A stretch of DNA of 64,000 bases from CAVZTA01 sp963778025 (GTDB lineage: Bacteria > Chloroflexota > Limnocylindria > Limnocylindrales > CSP1-4): assembly GCA_963778025.1 (NCBI GenBank), contig CAVZTA010000016.1, positions 124,001-188,000 of the forward strand, given 5' to 3'. The notes under the pieces are model-generated. The model ran no database searches, was not told where the DNA came from, and worked only from the letters and a program-made list of their open reading frames with translations. Below, in pieces: positions 8,674 to 17,726 of this stretch (position 1 is the first letter of the stretch; the number at the start of each line of letters is the position of its first letter). A program made the position numbers and the translations under genes.

Positions 8674-10061
8674 TCAGGCCAGCGTCATCGCGAGGTCGGG
8701 TCGCAGGATGAACGGGGGCAGGAACGCGGGGATGTTCGAGAACGGCAGCACGTCCGGGATGGAGCTCGATGCCCGAACGAGGCGGCCATGAACGAACGCC
8801 GCGCCTCGATCCGTGCCCATGCCTCCGGATACCGGGCAGCGAACGCGGCGCGCAGCGAACCGTCGGCCAGCGCCAGCCCATCCTCGATGTTGGTCGTGAA
8901 GTAGGGCGTGCCCGTCGCCGGGATGATGTCCGCCTGGAAGCACATCCCGGATCGGAGCTCGATCGGCGACCCCGACCAGATCGGTGAGTTCACCCACTCG
9001 TCGAGATGGAGCTGGTGGCCCGGGTTGAGGAACAGCCCGAAGAACGGGTCGCCCAGGTGCCGCTCGATGATCGCGAAGAGCTCCCCGCCGGTGACGCCGA
9101 TCCGGAGCGCCGTGTACCACTCGGCGATCGCCGCGAAGTACGGCGCGACCAGCCGCTCGACGTAGTCCGGGATCCCGTCCGGCAGCTCCGACGCCGACTC
9201 GACCACGAACCCCGCCCGGCAGTTCAGGGCGCCCCAGATGCCGAACGCCACCGTGAACCGGTCCCCGCGAGCGATCGGCCGATCCGACGGGGAGTGGAGC
9301 CCGAACGTCGCCCGTGGCCCCGCCGTCAGCATCAGGTGGCACGACAGCGGCGATCCGTCCCAGCCCAGCAGCGCGACGGCCTCGGCCTCGGTCATGCCGG
9401 GTCGCACGCCCCGCAGGACCGCCAGCACGCCCTCCGACGTTCGGCACGCGGCATCCTCGAATGCCGCCAGCTGCTCGACCTCGTTCACGATCCGCAGCCC
9501 ATCCGCGGGATCGATGAGCAGCGCGGTCGCGTTCGTCACCGCGCCGGCCGAGCCGACGCATGCGCGCAGGTCGTCGGCCAGGTAGGACGGGATGTCGAGC
9601 AGCTCGGGCCGCCACAACGGCTTCCAGCCGACGACCCCGACGCGCGACCGTGGTCCCACACCCTCCGCGGCAAGGATCGCGGGGAACGTCTCGGACCGAT
9701 CGCGCGGCTGCGACGGCAGCGACAGCTCCTGGTAGCGGTGCCGGCGCATCGGCAACGGCGCCGATCCGGCCAGCCCCCAGCACTCGTTGCCCACGAGGAT
9801 CGCCGGCTCGGCATCGGACGCGACCCCGAGGATCAGCACCGCTTCCTCGAAACGCGGATCGAACCCGGTGAGGAACGAGAGGTTCGCCGAGTGCTCGCGG
9901 TCCGCGTAGACGACGATATGGGTGTGACCCGCGTCGCGCGCGCGCTCGCGCAGGCGCGCGATCCGCTCGGCGTACAGGGTGTCGGGGAGCAGCGGGCGGG
10001 ACGCGGACCGGCCGAACGACGGCAGCTCGACGGGCGCGAGACGCGGCGCGGTCGACGTCAT
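8674..10061 (-). CDS. M24-family (creatinase/Xaa-Pro peptidase-like) protein
   Basis: Protein of the M24 pita-bread fold: an N-terminal creatinase-like domain (about residues 20-190) and a C-terminal domain with GMTEAEAVALL, NPGHQLHLDEW and LRSGMCFQADI. The positions where true M24 peptidases carry metal-binding Asp residues read FTVAFGIWGALNCRAGF, without acidic residues, and the usual Glu in the GM...EP strand is Asp here, so it may not be a metallopeptidase. The last 30 residues (ending FILRPDLAMTLA) are in another frame, which implies one base shift near 8780; the reconstructed stop is at 8674. It is the last gene of a three-gene operon, 20 bases after the FG-GAP protein. Function unknown. 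Confidence 0.75.
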
Positions 10062-10080
10062 GACCTTTCCGATCCTCTGC

Positions 10081-11754
10081 TCACGGCGGACCCGAGCCGG
10101 GCGTCCAGGGCACGACCGACGACGCGCCGCGCTCCACGACCCCGAACGAGTCCACGTCCATCTTCAGCCATGGGCCGACCTCGCCGTCGGGCCACGTGAC
10201 GCGGACCTCCGCCGAGGCCGCCGGACCCAGGCCCACATGCTCCCAGCCCAGTTGCCCCGAGATGTGCCCGCCGCCGCTCGTGAGCTCGCGACGGAACGTC
10301 GACGTCGCGGTGCGGACCTCGAGCCAGCCGCCCACGGCATCGACATCCGGAGCCGGCTGGCGGACACGGATCGCCAGCCAGTGCGCCGCCGCCGACGTCC
10401 CCGTCCCGGTGTTCCGCCAGACCATCGTGGGCGCGCCGAGGTTCACCTGGACGAGGTCGAGCCAGCCGTCGAGATCGAGGTCGACGAGCGCGGCGCCACG
10501 CCCGCGAGCGAACGTCACGATGCCGGCCGCCTCTCCACTCTCGACGAACGTCCCGTCGCCACGCCCCAGCAGCAGGTTCGACGGGTCCTTCGACGCGTAG
10601 TCCGGCTGCGCCTCCACGTTCCCCTTGGCCACGAACAGGTCCACGACCCCGTCGTCGTTGACATCGGCGAACTGCGGATGCCAGGCGGTCGACGGGAGGT
10701 CCTGGCCGCCGACGTACGGCTGGGTCGCCAGCACGCCGGCCGCCTGCGCCATGTCGCGATACGCCGGGCGCGACGGGCCGCCATCCTCGTCGAGGGTCTG
10801 CAGCTTGTTGTCGGCCTGGCTCGTGAGGTAGACCTCCGGGCGGCCGTCTCCGGTGAGGTCCTGGCTCGCGATGCCCATCCCGAAGATCACGAGGCGCCGC
10901 CAGCCATCCGCCTCGGTGTAGGCACGCGGCGGCTCACCCGGGGCGATCCGGAACAGCTGCTCACTTCCGCCGATGTAGTACTGCCGGTCGTTCGACACCC
11001 GCAGATCGCGTCGCCCCGAGGCGTCCCAGTCGCTGAACAGCATCGACAGCGTGCAGTAGCCCGGCTCGAGGAGCAGCGGTGGCGCGTATGTGGTCGCCCC
11101 GGCCGAGACCGGGCGGAAGAGCGCGTTCGGGGCGCAGTCGTAGGTCGGGGCCGCCTCGCCGTCCTCCCCGAGCGCGAGATAGCTGCCGAGCGCGAGCGTC
11201 GGCAGATCGTTCGCTCCTTCCCACGTCGCGCTGAACGCGGTCGCCCACCGTCCGTCGGCACCGAATCCGAAGGCCTCGTCCGCCGGCTCGAACGAACAGT
11301 CGCCGAGCCCGCGAACGAGATGGGTCTCGCCGACGCCCAGGACCGCGAGGTCGGCATGACCGTCGCCATCGAGATCGAGCGGGTAAGCGCCCGTGACGCG
11401 CGCGCGCTCCAGCGGCGGCGCGTCGACGCGCTCGAAGCGCAGCGGTCCGCCCACCGGCGACGCGTTCCGGAACAGGGCCGCCGGCCCGTCGCCGCCGGCG
11501 AGGTAGAGGTCCGGCCGTCCGTCCTCGTCGCAATCGAGGACCGCCATCCCGCCACCGGTCGACGCCGTGGGTCCACCGCCGAACGTGTGGTCGAGCCCCG
11601 ACGACGCCGTCTCGTCGACGAATCGCGCGACGGCCGGCGTCGACGGCCTGAGGAGCTGTCCGCCGCGGACCAGCCACACCCCGCCGAGGGCGACGACGGC
11701 GACCACCGCGACACCGACGACGACCGCGAGTCGTCGACGAGGGACGGACCTCAC
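10081..11754 (-). CDS. Secreted FG-GAP/VCBS repeat protein with ASPIC/UnbV domain
   Basis: 557-residue exported protein. An N-terminal hydrophobic stretch (LAVVVGVAVVAVVALGGVWL) after Arg residues looks like a signal anchor. Then follow beta-propeller-type calcium repeats: DCDEDGRPDLYLAGG, DLDGDGHADLAVLG, DLTGDGRPEVYLTS, DVNDDGVVDLFVAKG and DLDLDGWLDLVQVN. The last 80 residues form an ASPIC/UnbV domain (VRVTWPDGEVG). The GTG at 11754 overlaps the upstream oxidoreductase stop in a GTGA junction, and the start lies directly before the signal sequence. Such proteins act outside the cell in binding or enzyme roles, but the ligand cannot be deduced here. Confidence 0.85.
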   Translation of the reverse strand: MRSVPRRRLAVVVGVAVVAVVALGGVWLVRGGQLLRPSTPAVARFVDETASSGLDHTFGGGPTASTGGGMAVLDCDEDGRPDLYLAGGDGPAALFRNASPVGGPLRFERVDAPPLERARVTGAYPLDLDGDGHADLAVLGVGETHLVRGLGDCSFEPADEAFGFGADGRWATAFSATWEGANDLPTLALGSYLALGEDGEAAPTYDCAPNALFRPVSAGATTYAPPLLLEPGYCTLSMLFSDWDASGRRDLRVSNDRQYYIGGSEQLFRIAPGEPPRAYTEADGWRRLVIFGMGIASQDLTGDGRPEVYLTSQADNKLQTLDEDGGPSRPAYRDMAQAAGVLATQPYVGGQDLPSTAWHPQFADVNDDGVVDLFVAKGNVEAQPDYASKDPSNLLLGRGDGTFVESGEAAGIVTFARGRGAALVDLDLDGWLDLVQVNLGAPTMVWRNTGTGTSAAAHWLAIRVRQPAPDVDAVGGWLEVRTATSTFRRELTSGGGHISGQLGWEHVGLGPAASAEVRVTWPDGEVGPWLKMDVDSFGVVERGASSVVPWTPGSGPP

Positions 11755-12764
11755 GGAGCCGGCGCGATCCCCGAGCCCGCCGGCGCGACGCCCGCCGCGT
11801 CGCGCGCGAGCGCATCCAGCCGGGCGAGCGTGGCGATGTGCGCGCGACTGTGCGCGAGCGTCACGCGGGGCGTCGTGCCGATCCAGGATCGCCGCGGTGA
11901 GATCCGCCACCTCGAGCGCGTACTGGTCGACCGCCGGCACGTCGATGGTCTCCGGCGACCCGTCGCGCCAGCGGACGAGGGACGGCGGCGGACCGTCGGG
12001 CGTGCTCAGGAACGGCGCATCCAGGACCAGCGTGGCGTCGGTGCCGACGATCTCCAGCCGCTGGCGATCGGGGGCCGCGAACCCGCTGTCGAACTGCGCG
12101 ATGCCGGCGCCCGAGAACGCGAGCTGTCCGGCGAAGGTGCGGTCGATGCCACGCTCGTCGTACGTCGCGAAGCCCGAGGCATGGACGACGTCCGGCCCGA
12201 ACAGCTGGTGCGCGAAGCTCACCGGATAGCAGCCGACGTCCCAGATCGAGCCGCCGCCGATCGCGGATCCGCCCGCGGGTCGTCGGGACGGTCGAGGAAG
12301 AACGAGAACGAGCCGTGGACCAGCCGCAGCTCGCCGAGGTCCCCGCCGTGCGCGAGCTCCAGCGCACGCCGGATCTGCGGGTGGTGGAGGTACATGAACG
12401 CCTCGACCGCGATCCGGTCGGTGTCCGCCGCGACGCGCGCGATCGCGTCGACGTCTTCGGGCCGGAGCGCAAGCGGCTTCTCGCACAGGACGTGCTTGCC
12501 CGCCTCGAGCGCGCGGATCGTCCACGGCACGTGCAGGTGATTCGGCAGCGCGATGTAGACGACGTCGACATCCGGATCCGCCACGAGCGCGTCGTACGCG
12601 TCATAGACCCGTTCCGCGCCGTGGGTCGTCGCGAACGCCTGCGCCCGTGCCCGGTCGCGTGACGCGACCGCGAGGAGCGACCCGCGCTCGTCCGCCTCGA
12701 TCCCGCGGGCGGCACGTGGCGCGATGCGCCCCGGCCCCAGGATCCCCCACCGCAGCACCGTCAC
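11751..12764 (-). CDS. Gfo/Idh/MocA-family oxidoreductase, frameshifted
   Basis: NAD(P)-dependent sugar or inositol dehydrogenase-like protein. The Rossmann motif WGILGPGRIAPRAARGI starts the protein and KHVLCEKPLAL gives the conserved EKP. The C-terminal substrate domain holds GGSIWDVGCYPVSF and ends with a helix of about 40 residues. The GTG at 12764 has AGGAGG ten bases upstream. Two frame breaks, near 12270 and 11870, split the gene; joined, it is about 337 residues, normal for the family. The final frame stops with TGA overlapping the next gene's GTG. It is divergent from a ROK repressor next to xylose genes, so a sugar substrate is likely, though unproven. Confidence 0.83.
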
Positions 12765-12847
12765 CGCCGGCCGGCCTCCTCGATCCCCGGTCGCGACCGC
12801 CGCGACAGGCTCGCGCGCCCGGCTTGACACCGTGGTTCGGTCTGGTG

Positions 12848-12858
12848 AACGCTAGCAC
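12848..12858 (-). promoter_or_regulatory. Extended -10 for the oxidoreductase operon
   Basis: Minus strand GTGCTAGCGTT contains TG-C-TAGCGT, an extended -10 about 85 bases before the GTG at 12764. The identical 11 bases occur in front of xylA (20633-20643). Here they sit inside a loose inverted repeat (GGTGAACGCTAGCACGAACC) in the spacer shared with the divergent ROK gene, so a regulator could also bind. Confidence 0.45.
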
Positions 12859-12892
12859 GAACCTTTTCGACGAGAGGAACACAAACCCGGTG

Positions 12893-14125
12893 ATGCGTCG
12901 GGACGACATCGGGCTGCGCAGCGAGACCGTTCGCCGCGCCAATCTCTCCGCGATCGTCCGGGAGCTGCACGTGCATGGGCCGCAGTCGCGGTCGGAGCTC
13001 GTCGCGCGCACCGGGCTGACTCGCAGTGCCATCCGCGGGCTCATCGGCGAGCTCGTCGCCGCCGACCTTGCCGACGAGGAGCGCGCCGTCCCCCTCGGCG
13101 TCCCGGGGCGTCCCTCCCCCGTCGTCCACCCGTCCGCCGACGGGCGTGTCGTCCTCGCGCTCGAGGTCGCGGTCGACTCGCTCGCTGCAGCGACGGTCGG
13201 GCTCGGCGGCACGGTGCTCGACCATCGCCGGATCGATCGGCCCGGCCGATCACATCGACGCGTCGAACGGATCGTCGGCGACCTTCTGGAGCTGACCGAT
13301 GCGCTGGGCATCCCCCGACCGCCGTCGGACGACGTCGTGGGCATCGGCGTGGCCGTGGTCGGCATCGTCCGGCGCGAGGACGGCTTCGTACGCCTGGCAC
13401 CGAACCTCGGCTGGCGCGACGAGCCACTGGGCGCCCGCCTGCGCGATGCCTTCGGGGGCCGCATCCCCGTCCAGGTCGCGAACGACGCGGACCTGGGTGC
13501 CCTCGCGGAGTGGCGGCGCGGCGCGGCGGTGGGCGTGGACAACGTGCTGTTCCTGGCCGGGGAGGTCGGCGTGGGCGGCGGGATGATCGTCGACGGATCG
13601 CCGGTCATCGGCGTGGCGGGCTATGGCGGCGAGGTCGGCCACATCCCGGTCGACCCGGACGGACTCGACTGCCGTTGCGGCTCCGTGGGCTGCTGGGAGA
13701 CCGTCATCGGCGAGGGACGGCTGCTGACGCTCGCGGGCTATCCGGCCGACGGCGGAGCATCCGCGGTCGACGCGGTCCTGCGCGAAGCCGACGCCGGCAG
13801 CCAGCGTGCGCGAGCCGCCCTGGAGCATGTCGGCACGTGGCTGGGCTTCGGCCTCGCCGGCCTCGTCAACGTCCTCGATCCCGGGCTGATCGTCCTCGGC
13901 GGCCGCTTCGAGCGCCTGTATCCGTACGTCATCGACCGGGTCGAGGCGCAGCTGGATCGCCTCGCCCTTCCGGCGTCCCGCGCGTTGGTGCGGCTCGTGC
14001 CGGCGACCCTGGGCGCGGACGCCGTCCTGCTCGGCGCGGCCGAGCTGGCCTTCGAACCCCTGCTCGCCGACCCGGCCGCGTGGCTGGGCCCGCGGGAGCC
14101 CCTGGCCGAGCTGGCGAGCGCCTGA
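12893..14125 (+). CDS. ROK-family transcriptional repressor (XylR-like)
   Basis: 410-residue regulator. Residues 1-75 form a winged helix-turn-helix (ARTGLTRSAIRGLIGEL). The rest is a ROK sugar-kinase-like domain with GIGVAVVGIV, the ROK zinc motif CRCGSVGCWE, and GLAGLVNVLDPGLIVLGG. Such proteins sense a sugar and release DNA. I chose the ATG at 12893, just before the HTH; a GTG three bases upstream is also possible and the ribosome site (GAGAGG) is rather distant. It lies 180 bases upstream of xylF and divergent from the oxidoreductase operon, so it most likely represses the xylose genes and perhaps both sides. Confidence 0.88.
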   Translation: MRRDDIGLRSETVRRANLSAIVRELHVHGPQSRSELVARTGLTRSAIRGLIGELVAADLADEERAVPLGVPGRPSPVVHPSADGRVVLALEVAVDSLAAATVGLGGTVLDHRRIDRPGRSHRRVERIVGDLLELTDALGIPRPPSDDVVGIGVAVVGIVRREDGFVRLAPNLGWRDEPLGARLRDAFGGRIPVQVANDADLGALAEWRRGAAVGVDNVLFLAGEVGVGGGMIVDGSPVIGVAGYGGEVGHIPVDPDGLDCRCGSVGCWETVIGEGRLLTLAGYPADGGASAVDAVLREADAGSQRARAALEHVGTWLGFGLAGLVNVLDPGLIVLGGRFERLYPYVIDRVEAQLDRLALPASRALVRLVPATLGADAVLLGAAELAFEPLLADPAAWLGPREPLAELASA

Positions 14126-14246
14126 GCGATGCTCGCGCCTCGTCCGCCGGTCCGTCCATCGCCGTCAGCGGCGTCCTCCTGCGTCCCGCATCCGGGTGCA
14201 CCACGCGCCACGCGACGTCCGGGGCGGGGATCCAGGGATCGGAGGG

Positions 14247-14255
14247 TGGTAGGTT
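14247..14255 (+). promoter_or_regulatory. Extended -10 for xylF
   Basis: TGGTAGGTT fits an extended -10 (TG, G, TAGGTT) 52 bases before the xylF ATG, in the 181-base spacer after the ROK gene. No clear -35 is seen, which suits a promoter needing an activator or controlled by a repressor. Confidence 0.45.
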
Positions 14256-14306
14256 AGGCGAGACGTTCCCGTCACCTAGGCAACGTCAGTGGAGGAGAAG
14301 GACTAC

Positions 14307-15428
14307 ATGATCAAGAGGCGATTGGGGGCGTTGGTCCCCGTCTTCGCGGTAGTGCTCGCGGCGTGTTCGACGGGCGGTGGCACCGCCAGCCAGAGCGCCG
14401 GCGCCAGCGCTGGGGCCGCGCCGACGCTCCCCATCCCGAGCGTCGTCGCAGCCAAGGACTGCAAGGTCGGCGTCTCGTGGAACAACTACACCGAAGAGCG
14501 CTGGGCCAAGTGGGACGAGCCGGCGATCAAGGCCACCCTCGCGGCCGCCGGGGCGCAGTACATCTCGAACGACGCCAAGTCATCGGCCGAGACGCAGAAG
14601 ACCAACGTCACGAACCTGATCTCGCAGGGCGTCAAGGTCCTCATCATCCTGGCGCAGGACGGGACCGCGATCAAGTCGTCGGTCGCGGAGGCCGCCCAGG
14701 CCGGCATCCCGGTCATCGCGTATGACCGCCTCATCGAGGACCCCTCGGTCTTCTACCTGACGTTCGACAACAAGGGCGTCGGAAAGATCATGGCGACGGA
14801 ACTGCTCAAGGTGGTCTCGAAAGGCAACTTCGCGATCATCAAGGGCAACAAGGCCGATGCCAACGCCGACTTCCTTCGGGCGGGCATGACCGAGGCCGGC
14901 ATCCCCGACGTCGGGCAGAGCAGCGCCGACATCAAGATCGTCGGTGAGTCCTACACCGACGACTGGAAGGCCTCCAACGCCCAGACCGAGATGGAGCAGA
15001 TCCTGACGGCGAACCAGAACAAGGTCGACGCGGTCCTGTCGGAGAACGACGGCATGGCCACCGGCGTGGTCGCAGCGCTCCAGGCGCAGGGCCTCGCCGG
15101 CAAGGTGGCGCTCACCGGTCAGGACGGCGAGAAGGCCGCCCTCAACCGCGTCGCGCTGGGCACGCAGGTGGTGTCGGTCTGGAAGGACTCGCGCCTCCTG
15201 GGCATCGCGGCCGGCGTGGCCGCCGCGCAGCTGTGCAACGGGACGAAGGTCGACGCCCTCACCGGCGCGACCAAGTTCAAGACGCCGGGTGGCGTCGATG
15301 TCAGCGCGATCCAGCTCGGCCCCAATCCGATCACCAAGGCCAACCTCAGTGACGTCCTCGTGGCCGGCTGGATCACCAAGGACGATCTGTGCAAGGGCGT
15401 GACCGCCGGCTCCGTCGCCGGCTGCTAG
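14307..15428 (+). CDS. xylF: D-xylose ABC transporter substrate-binding lipoprotein
   Basis: Periplasmic-type sugar-binding protein anchored as a lipoprotein. The signal peptide ends with VLAACSTGG, the lipobox Cys near residue 21. The binding fold shows CKVGVSWNNYTEERWAKWDE, GVKVLIILAQDG, GIPVIAYDRLIED and LSENDGMATGVVAALQ, all typical of XylF. The ATG at 14307 follows GGAGGAGAAGG at good spacing and is preferred over the in-frame codon at 14289. At 373 residues it has normal length. It starts the xylFHG operon, and a strong hairpin follows its stop. Confidence 0.93.
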   Translation: MIKRRLGALVPVFAVVLAACSTGGGTASQSAGASAGAAPTLPIPSVVAAKDCKVGVSWNNYTEERWAKWDEPAIKATLAAAGAQYISNDAKSSAETQKTNVTNLISQGVKVLIILAQDGTAIKSSVAEAAQAGIPVIAYDRLIEDPSVFYLTFDNKGVGKIMATELLKVVSKGNFAIIKGNKADANADFLRAGMTEAGIPDVGQSSADIKIVGESYTDDWKASNAQTEMEQILTANQNKVDAVLSENDGMATGVVAALQAQGLAGKVALTGQDGEKAALNRVALGTQVVSVWKDSRLLGIAAGVAAAQLCNGTKVDALTGATKFKTPGGVDVSAIQLGPNPITKANLSDVLVAGWITKDDLCKGVTAGSVAGC

Positions 15429-15456
15429 CGGGTCACCACCCTCGACCAGCGATCCG

Positions 15457-15491
15457 ATCGCCCTGCTCCGGCCGCGCCGGGGCAGGGCGAT
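15457..15491 (+). terminator. Intercistronic hairpin xylF-xylH
   Basis: A 15-base-pair stem (ATCGCCCTGC, T-G wobble, CCGG) with the five-base loop CCGCG, 28 bases after the xylF stop. Hairpins here usually stabilise the binding-protein message or partly terminate transcription, so that binding protein exceeds permease. Confidence 0.6.
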
Positions 15492-15592
15492 GTCCATCCG
15501 GGCCCAACAGTCGAGGCCGTGATCGATGACGACGACCGAGGCGACGCCGCCCGAGCGTCACGCGCGAACCGTCCCGCCGGTCGGCCGGATCC

Positions 15593-16861
15593 ATGCTCGC
15601 GTCGACCGAGATCGATACCCGCCTGTTCGGGATGATCGGGGCCCTCGCGGTGATCTGGATCTTCTTCAACCTCGTGTCGGGTGGGACGTTCCTGACCACG
15701 CGGAACCTGTGGAACCTGTCGGTCCAGAGCGCCTCGACGGCGGTCATGGCGACCGGCATGGTGCTCATCATCGTGTCGCGCAACATCGACCTGTCGATCG
15801 GCGCGATCCTGGGCTTCGTCGGCTACACGATGGCGTTGGCCCAGTCCGACTGGATCCCCAACATCCTTGGGATCGCGGTCGATAGCCCGTTCATCTGGAT
15901 CCTCGCCCTGGTCCTGGGCCTCGCCATCGGTGCCGCGATCGGGACCCTGCAGGGGTTCCTGGTCGCCTACGGGCGAGTCCCCGCCTTCATCGTCACGCTC
16001 GGCGGGTTCCTCATCTGGCGCGGCCTGATCTTCCAGTTCGCGAAGGGCCAGACGATCTCGCCGCTCGACACGACGTTCCAGATGCTGGGGGGCGGCATCG
16101 TCGGCGCGCGCGTCGGCGCGCTGGGCGAGCTGCTCAGCTGGGTCCTCGGCATCGTCGTCTGCGCGGCGATCATCTACTCGCTGTTCATGGGCCGCCGAAA
16201 ACGTCGACGGTACGGGTTCCCGCTCCGGCCGATGTGGGCCGAGGTGGTGCTGGGCGGCCTGGGCTGCTTCGCAGCGCTGGCCGCGGTCTGGGTCGCCAAC
16301 AGCTACCCGCTGCCCGACAACGTCGCCGACCTGTACGCGCAGGAGCACGGCCTCCCGATCCCGCCCGGCGGCCACCCCGTCATCCCGACCGGCGTCGCGA
16401 ACCCGGTCATCGTGTTGATCGCCGTCGCCCTGGTGATGACCCTGCTTGCCAACCGACGGAAGTTCGGACGGTACGTCTTCGCGATCGGCGGCAACCCCGA
16501 GGCCGCCGAGCTCGGCGGCATCAACGTCCGCCGCACGCTCATGCTCACGTTCACGCTCATGGGCATCCTGACCGCGGTGAGCGCGGCGATCCAGACGGCG
16601 CGTCTGAACGGCGCCACCACGAACCTGGGCATCCAGGCCGAGCTCGACGTGATCGCCGCCGCGGTCATCGGCGGGACGTCCTTCGCGGGCGGGATCGGGA
16701 CGATCCCCGGGGCGATCCTCGGCGCGGTCGTGATGCAGTCGCTGCGCTCCGGGATGCTCCTGCTCAACGTCGACTCGCCCACGCAGGACGTCGTCGTCGG
16801 CATCGTGCTCGTCGGTGCCGTGGGCTTCGACTCCTGGGTCCGACGGAGGAACGCGCGATGA
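15593..16861 (+). CDS. xylH: Xylose ABC transporter permease
   Basis: Membrane subunit of the xylose importer, about 422 residues with some ten hydrophobic segments. Landmarks are GMVLIIVSRNIDLSIGAILG, VPAFIVTLGGFLIWRG, AIGGNPEAAELGGINVRR and AAAVIGGTSFAGGIGTIPG, all typical of the XylH/RbsC family. The ATG at 15593 has no good ribosome site. An ATG at 15526 (reading MTTTEATPPERHARTVPPV) looks like the natural N-terminus but is in another frame, so a base may be missing between 15526 and 15593. The stop overlaps the xylG ATG (ATGA). Confidence 0.92.
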   Translation: MLASTEIDTRLFGMIGALAVIWIFFNLVSGGTFLTTRNLWNLSVQSASTAVMATGMVLIIVSRNIDLSIGAILGFVGYTMALAQSDWIPNILGIAVDSPFIWILALVLGLAIGAAIGTLQGFLVAYGRVPAFIVTLGGFLIWRGLIFQFAKGQTISPLDTTFQMLGGGIVGARVGALGELLSWVLGIVVCAAIIYSLFMGRRKRRRYGFPLRPMWAEVVLGGLGCFAALAAVWVANSYPLPDNVADLYAQEHGLPIPPGGHPVIPTGVANPVIVLIAVALVMTLLANRRKFGRYVFAIGGNPEAAELGGINVRRTLMLTFTLMGILTAVSAAIQTARLNGATTNLGIQAELDVIAAAVIGGTSFAGGIGTIPGAILGAVVMQSLRSGMLLLNVDSPTQDVVVGIVLVGAVGFDSWVRRRNAR

Positions 16862-17707
16862 CCAGCGAACCGGTGACCGCGGCGCCGTCCGCCGCTCCGG
16901 CACCCTCGGCCGCTCCGGCGGCCGCCGCGACCGGCGTGCCGCTCGTCGACATGCGCTCGATCCGGGTGACGTTCGGCGGCGTGCATGCGGTCGAGAACGT
17001 GACGCGTCGACCTGCATGCCGGCGAGGTCGTCGGCCTCGTCGGTGGCAACGGCGCCGGGAAGTCGACCCTCATGAAGGTGCTGTCGGGCGCGCAGCGGGC
17101 GGACGCGGGCGAGATCTGGATGGACGGCAAGCCCGTGACCATCGCCAACCCGCGCGACGCGAAGGCACTGGGCATCGAGACCATCTACCAGACACTCGCC
17201 CTGGCCGACAACATCGATGCGTCGGGCAACCTCTTCCTCGGGCGGGAGCTGACGACGCGCTCCGGCGCGCTCGACGACTCGGCGATGGAGTCGGCGACGC
17301 GCAAGGTCATGGCGCGGCTGAACCCGCGCTTCAAGAACTTCAAGGCGCCGGTCAAGTCGCTGTCCGGCGGCCAGCGCCAATCGGTGGCCATCGCCCGCGC
17401 CGTCCACTTCAACGCCCGCTGCCTGATCATGGACGAGCCCACCGCGGCGCTCGGCCCCATGGAGACGGCCCAGGTGCGCGACCTGGTGGCGCAGCTGAAG
17501 ACGGAAGGCATCGGCATCTTCCTCATCAGCCACGACATCCATGACGTGTTCGATCTCGCCGACCGCATCTCCGTCATGGCGACGGGCAAGCTCGTGGGCA
17601 CGGTCGACAAGACCAAGGTCACGAAGGACGACGTCCTCGGGATGATCATCCTGGGCAAGATGCCCGACCAGGTCGACGACAAGGAGCTGGCCGCGATCGT
17701 CCACTGA
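16858..17707 (+). CDS. xylG: Xylose ABC transporter ATP-binding subunit, frameshifted
   Basis: ATPase that powers the xylose importer. After an Ala/Pro-rich start the order is Walker A (GGNGAGKST), a Q-loop region (IYQTLALADNIDASGN), the signature LSGGQRQSVAIARA, Walker B (CLIMDEPTAAL) and the H-loop LISHDIHDV. A single extra base near 17008 (GTGACGCGTCGACC) separates the first 50 residues from Walker A. Classical XylG has two ATPase domains and about 500 residues; this has one domain and about 282 residues, so a dimer would be needed. It ends 19 bases from the convergent xylB stop. Confidence 0.88.
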
Positions 17708-17726
17708 CGACGCGGTCGGTGACCGC

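Noticed and set aside
10081..12525. An 814-codon frame suggesting an oxidoreductase fused to an FG-GAP protein.
   Set aside because: A second frame break near 11870 explains it. In the correct frame the oxidoreductase ends with TGA overlapping the GTG before the signal sequence.
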